Shown one piece after another: positions 50,156 through 62,520 of a DNA stretch of 64,000 bases; within the stretch, counting starts at the first letter, position 1; each line of letters begins with the position of its first letter. This DNA is from Bathymodiolus brooksi. Its lineage: Eukaryota > Mollusca > Bivalvia > Mytilida > Modiolidae. The notes under the pieces were generated by a model, which saw only the letters and a list, made by a program, of their open reading frames with translations, was not told the DNA's origin and ran no database searches. The position numbers and the translations under genes are program-made. The stretch covers positions 51,184,203 to 51,248,202 of the forward strand of contig OY804586.1 in the NCBI GenBank assembly GCA_963680875.1, written 5' to 3'.

Positions 50156-53100
50156 ACATTGATATATATTATTGTAGAGTATCAATGTAATGATAGAGTA
50201 CAAGCTGTAACAAGGATGTAGAGGTGTAGTGGAGTTATAACTACATTGATATATATTATTGTAGAGTATCAATGTAATGATAGAGTACAAGCTGTAACAA
50301 GGATGTAGAGGTGTAGTGGTGGTATAACTACATTGATATAGATTATTGTAGAGTATCAATGTAATGATAGAGTACAAGCTGTAACAAGGATGTAGAGGTG
50401 TAGTGGTGCTATAACTACATTGATATATATTATTGTAGAGTATCAATGTAATGATAGAGTACAAGCTGTAACAAGGATGTAGAGGTGTAGTGGTGTTATA
50501 ACTACATTGATATATATTATTGTAGAGTATCAATGTAATGATAGAGTACAAGCTGTAACAAGGATGTAGAGGTGTAGTGGTGTTATAACAACATTGATAT
50601 AGATTATTGTAGAGTATCAATGTAATGATAGAGTACAAGCTGTAACAAGGATGTAGTGGTGTAGTGGTGTTATAACTACATTGATATAGATTATTGTAGA
50701 GTATCAATGTAATGATAGAGTACAAGCTGTAACAAGGATGTAGTGGTGTAGTGGTGTAATAACAACATTGATATAGATTATTGTAGAGTATCAATGTAAT
50801 GATAGAGTACAAGCTGTAACAAGGATGTAGTGGTGTAGTGGTGTTATAACTACATTGATATAGATTATTGTAGAGTATCAATGTAATGATAGAGTACAAG
50901 CTGTAACAAGGATGTAGAGGTGTAGTGGTGTTATAACAACATTGATATAGATTATTGTAGAGTATCAATGTAATGATAGAGTACAAGCTGTAACAAGGAT
51001 GTAGTGGTGTAGTGGTGTTATAACTACATTGATATATATTATAGTAGAGTATCAATGTAATGATAGAGTACAAGCTGTAACAAGGATGTAGAAGTGTAGT
51101 GGTGTTATAACAACATTGATATATATTATTGTAGAGTATCAATGTAATGATAGAGTACAAGCTGTAACAAGGATGTAGAGGTGTAGTGGTGTAATAACTA
51201 CATTGATATATATTATTGTAGAGTATCAATGTAATGATAGAGTACAAGCTGTAACAAGGATGTAGAGGTGTAGTGGTGGTATAACTACATTGATATAAAT
51301 TATTGTAGAGTATCAATGTAATGATAGAGTACAAGCTGTAACAAGGATGTAGAGGTGTAGTGGTGGTATAACTACATTGATATAGATTATTGTAGAGTAT
51401 CAATGTAATGATAGAGTACAAGCTGTAACAAGGATGTAGAGGTGTAGTGGTGTTATAACTACATTGATATACATTATTGTAGAGTATCAATGTAATGATA
51501 GAGTACAAGCTGTAACAAGGATGTAGTGGTGTAGTGGTGTTATAACTACATTGATATATATTATTGTAGAGTATCAATGTAATGATAGAGTACAAGCTGT
51601 AACAAGGATGTAGAGGTGTAGTGGTGTTATAACAACATTGATATAGATTATTGTAGAGTATCAATGTAATGATAGAGTACAAGCTGTAACAAGGATGAAA
51701 AGGTGTAGTGGTGTTATAACTACATTGATATAGATTATTGTAGAGTATCAATGTAATGATAGAGTACAAGCTGTAACAAGGATGTAGTGGTGTAGTGGTG
51801 TTATAACAACATTGATATAGATTATTGTAGAGTATCAATGTAATGATAGAGTACAAGATGTAACAAGGATGTAGAGGTGTATTGGTGTTATAACAACATT
51901 GATATAGATTATTGTAGAGTATCAATGTAATGATAGAGTACAAGCTGTAACAAGGATGTAGTGATGTAGTGATGTTATTACAACATTGATATAGATTATT
52001 GTAGAGTATCAATGTAATAATAGAGTACAAGCTGTAACAAGGATGTAGTGGTGCAGTGATGTTATTACAACATTGATATAGATTATTGTAGAGTATCAAT
52101 GTAATAATAGAGTACAAGCTGTAACAAGGATGTAGTGGTGCAGTGATGTTATTACACCATTGATATAGATTATTGTAGAGTATCAATGTAATGATAGAGT
52201 ACAAGCTGTAACAAGGATGTAGTGATGTAGTGATGTTATTACAACATTGATATAGATTATTGTAGAGTATCAATGTAATGATAGAGTACAAGCTGTAACA
52301 AGGATGTAGTGATGTACTGATGTTATTACAACATTGATATAGATTATTGTAGAGTATCAATGTGATGATAGAGTACAAGCTGTAACAAGGATGTAGAGGC
52401 GTAGTGGTGCTATAACAACATTGATATAGATTATTGTAGAGTATCAATGTAATGATAGAGTACAAGCTGTAACAAGGATGTAGAGGTGTAGTGGTGTTAT
52501 AACTACATTGATATATATTATTGTAGAGTATCAATGTAATGATAGAGTACAAGCTGTAACAAGGATGTAGAGGTGTAGTGGTGGTATAACTACATTGATA
52601 TATATTATTGTAGAGTATCAATGTAATGATAGAGTACAAGCTGTAACAAGGATGTAGCGATGTAGTGGTGTTATAACTACATTTATATAGATTATTGTAG
52701 AATATCAATGTAATGATAAAGTACAAGCTGTAACAAGGATGTAGAGGTGTAGTGGTGTTATAACTACATTGATATACATTATTGTAGAGTATCAATGTAA
52801 TGATAGAGTACAAGCTGTAACAAGGATGTAGAGGTGTAGTGGTGTTATAACAACATTGATATAGATTATTGTAGAGTATCAATGTAATGATAGAGTACAA
52901 GTTGTAACAAGGATGAAAAGGTGTAGTGGTGTTATAACTACATTGATATAGATTATTGTAGAGTATCAATGTAATGATAGAGTACAAGCTGTAACAAGGA
53001 TGTAGTGGTGTAGTGGTGTTATAACAACATTGATATAGATTATTGTAGAGTATCAATGTAATGATAGAGTACAAGCTGTAACAAGGATGTAGAGGTGTAG

Positions 53101-56100
53101 TGGTGTTATAACAACATTGATATAGATTATTGTAGAGTATCAATGTAATGATAGAGTACAAGCTGTAACAAGGATGTAGTGATGTAGTGATGTCATTACA
53201 ACATTGATATAGATTATTGTAGAGTATCAATGTAATGATAGAGTACAAGCTGTAACAAGGATGTAGAGATGTAGTGGTGTTATAACAACATTGATATAGA
53301 TTATTGTAGAGTATCAATGTAATGATAGAGTACAAGCTGTAACAAGGATGTATAGGTGTAGTGGTGTTATAACTACATTGATATAGATTATTGTAGAGTA
53401 TCAATGTAATGATAGAGTACAAGCTGTAACAAGGAAGTAGTGGTGTAGTGATGTTATAACAACATTGATATAGATTATTGTAGAGTATCAATGTAATGAT
53501 AGAGTACAAGCTGTAACAAGGATGTAGTGGTGTAGTGGTGTAATAACAACATTGATATACATTATTGTAGAGTATCAATGTAATGATAGAGTACAAGCTG
53601 TAACAAGGATGTAGTGGTGTAGTGGTGTTATAACTACATTGATATAGATTATTGTAGAGTATCAATGTAATGATAGAGTACAAGCTGTAACAAGGATGTA
53701 GAGGTGTAGTGGTGTTATAACAACATTGATATAGATTATTGTAGAGTATCAATGTAATGATAGAGTACAAGCTGTAACAAGGATGTAGTGGTGTAGTGGT
53801 GCTATAACTACATTGATATAGATTATTGTAGAGTATCAATGTAATGATAGAGTACAAGCTGTAACAAGGATGTAGAGGTGTAGTGGTGTTATAACTACAT
53901 TGATATATATTATTGTAGAGTATCAATGTAATGATAGAGTACAAGCTGTAACAAGGATGTAGAGGTGTAGTGGTGGTATAACTACATTGATATATATTAT
54001 TGTAGAGTATCAATGTAATGATAGAGTACAAGCTGTAACAAGGATGTAGCGATGTAGTGGTGTTATAACTACATTTATATAGATTATTGTAGAATATCAA
54101 TGTAATGATAAAGTACAAGCTGTAACAAGGATGTAGAGGTGTAGTGGTGTTATAACTACATTGATATACATTATTGTAGAGTATCAATGTAATGATAGAG
54201 TACAAGCTGTAACAAGGATGTAGTGGTGTAGTGGTGTTATAACTACATTGATATATATTATTGTAGAGTATCAATGTAATGATAGAGTACAAGCTGTAAC
54301 AAGGATGTAGAGGTGTAGTGGTGTTATAACAACATTGATATAGATTATTGTAGAGTATCAATGTAATGATAGAGTACAAGTTGTAACAAGGATGAAAAGG
54401 TGTAGTGGTGTTATAACTACATTGATATAGATTATTGTAGAGTATCAATGTAATGATAGAGTACAAGCTGTAACAAGGATGTAGTGGTGTAGTGGTGTTA
54501 TAACAACATTGATATAGATTATTGTAGAGTATCAATGTAATGATAGAGTACAAGCTGTAACAAGGATGTAGAGGTGTAGTGGTGTTATAACAACATTGAT
54601 ATAGATTATTGTAGAGTATCAATGTAATGATAGAGTACAAGCTGTAACAAGGATGTAGTGATGTAGTGATGTCATTACAACATTGATATAGATTATTGTA
54701 GAGTATCAATGTAATGATAGAGTACAAGCTGTAACAAGGATGTAGAGATGTAGTGGTGTTATAACAACATTGATATAGATTATTGTAGAGTATCAATGTA
54801 ATGATAGAGTACAAGCTGTAACAAGGATGTATAGGTGTAGTGGTGTTATAACTACATTGATATAGATTATTGTAGAGTATCAATGTAATTATAGAGTACA
54901 AGCTGTAACAACGATGTAGAGGTGTAGTGGTGTTATAACAACATTGATATAGATTATTGTAGAGTATCAATGTAATGATAGAGTACAAGCTGTAACAAGG
55001 ATGAAGTGATGTAGTGATGTTATTACAACATTGATATAGATTATTGTAGAGTATCAATGTAATGATAGAGTACAAGCTGTAACAAGGATGTAGTGATGTA
55101 CTGATGTTATTACAACATTGATATAGATTATTGTAGAGTATCAATGTGATGATAGAGTACAAGCTGTAACAAGGATGTAGAGGCGTAGTGGTGCTATAAC
55201 AACATTGATATAGATTATTGTAGAGTATCAATGTAATGATAGAGTACAAGCTGTAACAAGGAAGTAGTGGTGTAGTGATGTTATAACAACATTGATATAT
55301 ATTATTGTAGAGTATCAATGTAATGATAGAGTACAAGCTGTAACAAGGATGTAGAGGTGTAGTGGAGTTATAACTACATTGATATATATTATTGTAGAGT
55401 ATCAATGTAATGATAGAGTACAAGCTGTAACAAGGATGTAGAGGTGTAGTGGAGTTATAACTACATTGATATATATTATTGTAGAGTATCAATGTAATGA
55501 TAGAGTACAAGCTGTAACAAGGATGTAGAGGTGTAGTGGTGGTATAACTACATTGATATAGATTATTGTAGAGTATCAATGTAATGATAGAGTACAAGCT
55601 GTAACAAGGATGTAGAGGTGTAGTGGTGCTATAACTACATTGATATATATTATTGTAGAGTATCAATGTAATGATAGAGTACAAGCTGTAACAAGGATGT
55701 AGAGGTGTAGTGGTGTTATAACTACATTGATATATATTATTGTAGAGTATCAATGTAATGATAGAGTACAAGCTGTAACAAGGATGTAGAGGTGTAGTGG
55801 TGTTATAACAACATTGATATAGATTATTGTAGAGTATCAATGTAATGATAGAGTACAAGCTGTAACAAGGATGTAGTGGTGTAGTGGTGTTATAACTACA
55901 TTGATATAGATTATTGTAGAGTATCAATGTAATGATAGAGTACAAGCTGTAACAAGGATGTAGTGGTGTAGTGGTGTAATAACAACATTGATATAGATTA
56001 TTGTAGAGTATCAATGTAATGATAGAGTACAAGCTGTAACAAGGATGTAGTGGTGTAGTGGTGTTATAACTACATTGATATAGATTATTGTAGAGTATCA

Positions 56101-59100
56101 ATGTAATGATAGAGTACAAGCTGTAACAAGGATGTAGAGGTGTAGTGGTGTTATAACAACATTGATATAGATTATTGTAGAGTATCAATGTAATGATAGA
56201 GTACAAGCTGTAACAAGGATGTAGTGGTGTAGTGGTGTTATAACTACATTGATATATATTATAGTAAAGTATCAATGTAATGATAGAGTACAAGCTGTAA
56301 CAAGGATGTAGAAGTGTAGTGGTGTTATAACAACATTGATATATATTATTGTAGAGTATCAATGTAATGATAGAGTACAAGCTGTAACAAGGATGTAGAG
56401 GTGTAGTGGTGTAATAACTACATTGATATATATTATTGTAGAGTATCAATGTAATGATAGAGTACAAGCTGTAACAAGGATGTAGAGGTGTAGTGGTGGT
56501 ATAACTACATTGATATAAATTATTGTAGAGTATCAATGTAATGATAGAGTACAAGCTGTAACAAGGATGTAGAGGTGTAGTGGTGGTATAACTACATTGA
56601 TATAGATTATTGTAGAGTATCAATGTAATGATAGAGTACAAGCTGTAACAAGGATGTAGAGGTGTAGTGGTGTTATAACTACATTGATATACATTATTGT
56701 AGAGTATCAATGTAATGATAGAGTACAAGCTGTAACAAGGATGTAGTGGTGTAGTGGTGTTATAACTACATTGATATATATTATTGTAGAGTATCAATGT
56801 AATGATAGAGTACAAGCTGTAACAAGGATGTAGAGGTGTAGTGGTGTTATAACAACATTGATATAGATTATTGTAGAGTATCAATGTAATGATAGAGTAC
56901 AAGCTGTAACAAGGATGAAAAGGTGTAGTGGTGTTATAACTACATTGATATAGATTATTGTAGAGTATCAATGTAATGATAGAGTACAAGCTGTAACAAG
57001 GATGTAGTGGTGTAGTGGTGTTATAACAACATTGATATAGATTATTGTAGAGTATCAATGTAATGATAGAGTACAAGATGTAACAAGGATGTAGAGGTGT
57101 ATTGGTGTTATAACAACATTGATATAGATTATTGTAGAGTATCAATGTAATGATAGAGTACAAGCTGTAACAAGGATGTAGTGATGTAGTGATGCTATTA
57201 CAACATTGATATAGATTATTGTAGAGTATCAATGTAATAATAGAGTACAAGCTGTAACAAGGATGTAGTGGTGCAGTGATGTTATTACAACATTGATATA
57301 GATTATTGTAGAGTATCAATGTAATAATAGAGTACAAGCTGTAACAAGGATGTAGTGGTGCAGTGATGTTATTACACCATTGATATAGATTATTGTAGAG
57401 TATCAATGTAATGATAGAGTACAAGCTGTAACAAGGATGTAGTGATGTAGTGATGTTATTACAACATTGATATAGATTATTGTAGAGTATCAATGTAATG
57501 ATAGAGTACAAGCTGTAACAAGGATGTAGTGATGTACTGATGTTATTACAACATTGATATAGATTATTGTAGAGTATCAATGTGATGATAGAGTACAAGC
57601 TGTAACAAGGATGTAGAGGCGTAGTGGTGCTATAACAACATTGATATAGATTATTGTAGAGTATCAATGTAATGATAGAGTACAAGCTGTAACAAGGATG
57701 TAGAGATGTAGTGGTGTTATAACAACATTGATATAGATTATTGTAGAGTATCAATGTAATGATAGAGTACAAGCTGTAACAAGGATGTATAAGTGTAGTG
57801 GTGTTATAACTACATTGATATAGATTATTGTAGAGTATCAATGTAATGATAGAGTACAAGCTGTAACAAGGAAGTAGTGGTGTAGTGATGTTATAACAAC
57901 ATTGATATAGATTATTGTAGAGTATCAATGTAATGATAGAGTACAAGTTGTAACAAGGATGTAGTGGTGTAGTGGTGTAATAACAACATTGATATACATT
58001 ATTGTAGAGTATCAATGTAATGATAGAGTACAAGCTGTAACAAGGATGTAGTGGTGTAGTGGTGTTATAACTACATTGATATAGATTATTGTAGAGTATC
58101 AATGTAATGATAGAGTACAAGCTGTAACAAGGATGTAGAGGTGTAGTGGTGTTATAACAACATTGATATAGATTATTGTAGAGTATCAATGTAATGATAG
58201 AGTACAAGCTGTAACAAGGATGTAGTGGTGTAGTGGTGCTATAACTACATTGATATAGATTATTGTAGAGTATCAATGTAATGATAGAGTACAAGCTGTA
58301 ACAAGGATGTAGTGATGTACTGATGTTATTACAACATTGATATAGATTATTGTAGAGTATCAATGTGATGATAGAGTACAAGCTGTAACAAGGATGTAGA
58401 GGCGTAGTGGTGCTATAACAACATTGATATAGATTATTGTAGAGTATCAATGTAATGATAGAGTACAAGCTGTAACAAGGATGTAGAGATGTAGTGGTGT
58501 TATAACAACATTGATATAGATTATTGTAGAGTATCAATGTAATGATAGAGTACAAGCTGTAACAAGGATGTATAAGTGTAGTGGTGTTATAACTACATTG
58601 ATATAGATTATTGTAGAGTATCAATGTAATGATAGAGTACAAGCTGTAACAAGGAAGTAGTGGTGTAGTGATGTTATAACAACATTGATATAGATTATTG
58701 TAGAGTATCAATGTAATGATAGAGTACAAGTTGTAACAAGGATGTAGTGGTGTAGTGGTGTAATAACAACATTGATATACATTATTGTAGAGTATCAATG
58801 TAATGATAGAGTACAAGCTGTAACAAGGATGTAGTGGTGTAGTGGTGTTATAACTACATTGATATAGATTATTGTAGAGTATCAATGTAATGATAGAGTA
58901 CAAGCTGTAACAAGGATGTAGAGGTGTAGTGGTGTTATAACAACATTGATATAGATTATTGTAGAGTATCAATGTAATGATAGAGTACAAGCTGTAACAA
59001 GGATGTAGTGGTGTAGTGGTGCTATAACTACATTGATATAGATTATTGTAGAGTATCAATGTAATGATAGAGTACAAGCTGTAACAAGGATGTAGAGGTG

Positions 59101-60520
59101 TAGTGGTGTTATAACTACATTGATATATATTATTGTAGAGTATCAATGTAATGATAGAGTACAAGCTGTAACAAGGATGTAGAGGTGTAGTGGTGGTATA
59201 ACTACATTGATATATATTATTGTAGAGTATCAATGTAATGATAGAGTACAAGCTGTAACAAGGATGTAGCGATGTAGTGGTGTTATAACTACATTTATAT
59301 AGATTATTGTAGAATATCAATGTAATGATAAAGTACAAGCTGTAACAAGGATGTAGAGGTGTAGTGGTGTTATAACTACATTGATATACATTATTGTAGA
59401 GTATCAATGTAATGATAGAGTACAAGCTGTAACAAGGATGTAGTGGTGTAGTGGTGTTATAACTACATTGATATATATTATTGTAGAGTATCAATGTAAT
59501 GATAGAGTACAAGCTGTAACAAGGATGTAGAGGTGTAGTGGTGTTATAACAACATTGATATAGATTATTGTAGAGTATCAATGTAATGATAGAGTACAAG
59601 TTGTAACAAGGATGAAAAGGTGTAGTGGTGTTATAACTACATTGATATAGATTATTGTAGAGTATCAATGTAATGATAGAGTACAAGCTGTAACAAGGAT
59701 GTAGTGGTGTAGTGGTGTTATAACAACATTGATATAGATTATTGTAGAGTATCAATGTAATGATAGAGTACAAGCTGTAACAAGGATGTAGAGGTGTAGT
59801 GGTGTTATAACAACATTGATATAGATTATTGTAGAGTATCAATGTAATGATAGAGTACAAGCTGTAACAAGGATGTAGTGATGTAGTGATGTCATTACAA
59901 CATTGATATAGATTATTGTAGAGTATCAATGTAATGATAGAGTACAAGCTGTAACAAGGATGTAGAGATGTAGTGGTGTTATAACAACATTGATATAGAT
60001 TATTGTAGAGTATCAATGTAATGATAGAGTACAAGCTGTAACAAGGATGTATAGGTGTAGTGGTGTTATAACTACATTGATATAGATTATTGTAGAGTAT
60101 CAATGTAATTATAGAGTACAAGCTGTAACAACGATGTAGAGGTGTAGTGGTGTTATAACAACATTGATATAGATTATTGTAGAGTATCAATGTAATGATA
60201 GAGTACAAGCTGTAACAAGGATGAAGTGATGTAGTGATGTTATTACAACATTGATATAGATTATTGTAGAGTATCAATGTAATGATAGAGTACAAGCTGT
60301 AACAAGGATGTAGTGATGTACTGATGTTATTACAACATTGATATAGATTATTGTAGAGTATCAATGTGATGATAGAGTACAAGCTGTAACAAGGATGTAG
60401 AGGCGTAGTGGTGCTATAACAACATTGATATAGATTATTGTAGAGTATCAATGTAATGATAGAGTACAAGCTGTAACAAGGAAGTAGTGGTGTAGTGATG
60501 TTATAACAACATTGATATAG
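50156..60520. repeat. Higher-order duplication with 5,220-bp (60-mer) period
   Basis: 50,156-52,484 matches 55,376-57,704, and about 53,210-55,300 matches 58,430-60,520, all at a shift of 5,220 bp (60 x 87). Markers include 'ggagttataac' at both starts and the 'atagtagag' unit near 51,041, which reads 'atagtaaag' at 56,261. The middle part was rearranged after the duplication. A 783-bp (9-mer) copy at about 57.7-58.5 kb replaces the expected sequence. Confidence 0.85.
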
Positions 60521-62520
60521 ATTATTGTAGAGTATCAATGTAATGATAGAGTACAAGCTGTAACAAGGATGTATAAGTGTAGTGGTGTTATAACTACATT
60601 GATATAGATTATTGTAGAGTATCAATGTAATGATAGAGTACAAGCTGTAACAAGGAAGTAGTGGTGTAGTGATGTTATAACAACATTGATATAGATTATT
60701 GTAGAGTATCAATGTAATGATAGAGTACAAGTTGTAACAAGGATGTAGTGGTGTAGTGGTGTAATAACAACATTGATATACATTATTGTAGAGTATCAAT
60801 GTAATGATAGAGTACAAGCTGTAACAAGGATGTAGTGGTGTAGTGGTGTTATAACTACATTGATATAGATTATTGTAGAGTATCAATGTAATGATAGAGT
60901 ACAAGCTGTAACAAGGATGTAGAGGTGTAGTGGTGTTATAACAACATTGATATAGATTATTGTAGAGTATCAATGTAATGATAGAGTACAAGCTGTAACA
61001 AGGATGTAGTGGTGTAGTGGTGCTATAACTACATTGATATAGATTATTGTAGAGTATCAATGTAATGATAGAGTACAAGCTGTAACAAGGATGTAGAGGT
61101 GTAGTGGTGTTATAACTACATTGATATATATTATTGTAGAGTATCAATGTAATGATAGAGTACAAGCTGTAACAAGGATGTAGAGGTGTAGTGGTGGTAT
61201 AACTACATTGATATATATTATTGTAGAGTATCAATGTAATGATAGAGTACAAGCTGTAACAAGGATGTAGCGATGTAGTGGTGTTATAACTACATTTATA
61301 TAGATTATTGTAGAATATCAATGTAATGATAAAGTACAAGCTGTAACAAGGATGTAGAGGTGTAGTGGTGTTATAACTACATTGATATACATTATTGTAG
61401 AGTATCAATGTAATGATAGAGTACAAGCTGTAACAAGGATGTAGTGGTGTAGTGGTGTTATAACTACATTGATATATATTATTGTAGAGTATCAATGTAA
61501 TGATAGAGTACAAGCTGTAACAAGGATGTAGAGGTGTAGTGGTGTTATAACAACATTGATATAGATTATTGTAGAGTATCAATGTAATGATAGAGTACAA
61601 GTTGTAACAAGGATGAAAAGGTGTAGTGGTGTTATAACTACATTGATATAGATTATTGTAGAGTATCAATGTAATGATAGAGTACAAGCTGTAACAAGGA
61701 TGTAGTGGTGTAGTGGTGTTATAACAACATTGATATAGATTATTGTAGAGTATCAATGTAATGATAGAGTACAAGCTGTAACAAGGATGTAGAGGTGTAG
61801 TGGTGTTATAACAACATTGATATAGATTATTGTAGAGTATCAATGTAATGATAGAGTACAAGCTGTAACAAGGATGTAGTGATGTAGTGATGTCATTACA
61901 ACATTGATATAGATTATTGTAGAGTATCAATGTAATGATAGAGTACAAGCTGTAACAAGGATGTAGAGATGTAGTGGTGTTATAACAACATTGATATAGA
62001 TTATTGTAGAGTATCAATGTAATGATAGAGTACAAGCTGTAACAAGGATGTATAGGTGTAGTGGTGTTATAACTACATTGATATAGATTATTGTAGAGTA
62101 TCAATGTAATTATAGAGTACAAGCTGTAACAACGATGTAGAGGTGTAGTGGTGTTATAACAACATTGATATAGATTATTGTAGAGTATCAATGTAATGAT
62201 AGAGTACAAGCTGTAACAAGGATGAAGTGATGTAGTGATGTTATTACAACATTGATATAGATTATTGTAGAGTATCAATGTAATGATAGAGTACAAGCTG
62301 TAACAAGGATGTAGTGATGTACTGATGTTATTACAACATTGATATAGATTATTGTAGAGTATCAATGTGATGATAGAGTACAAGCTGTAACAAGGATGTA
62401 GAGGCGTAGTGGTGCTATAACAACATTGATATAGATTATTGTAGAGTATCAATGTAATGATAGAGTACAAGCTGTAACAAGGAAGTAGTGGTGTAGTGAT
62501 GTTATAACAACATTGATATA
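58545..62520. repeat. Higher-order duplication with 2,001-bp (23-mer) period
   Basis: 58,545-60,520 and 60,546-62,520 match at a shift of 2,001 bp. Markers are 'gtataagtg' at 58,571 and 60,572 and 'acatttatata' at 59,291 and 61,292. A further partial copy follows at a shift of 1,740 bp (20 monomers; marker at 63,032), losing one more monomer near 63,530. This stack overlaps the 60-mer, so it is the younger event. Confidence 0.85.
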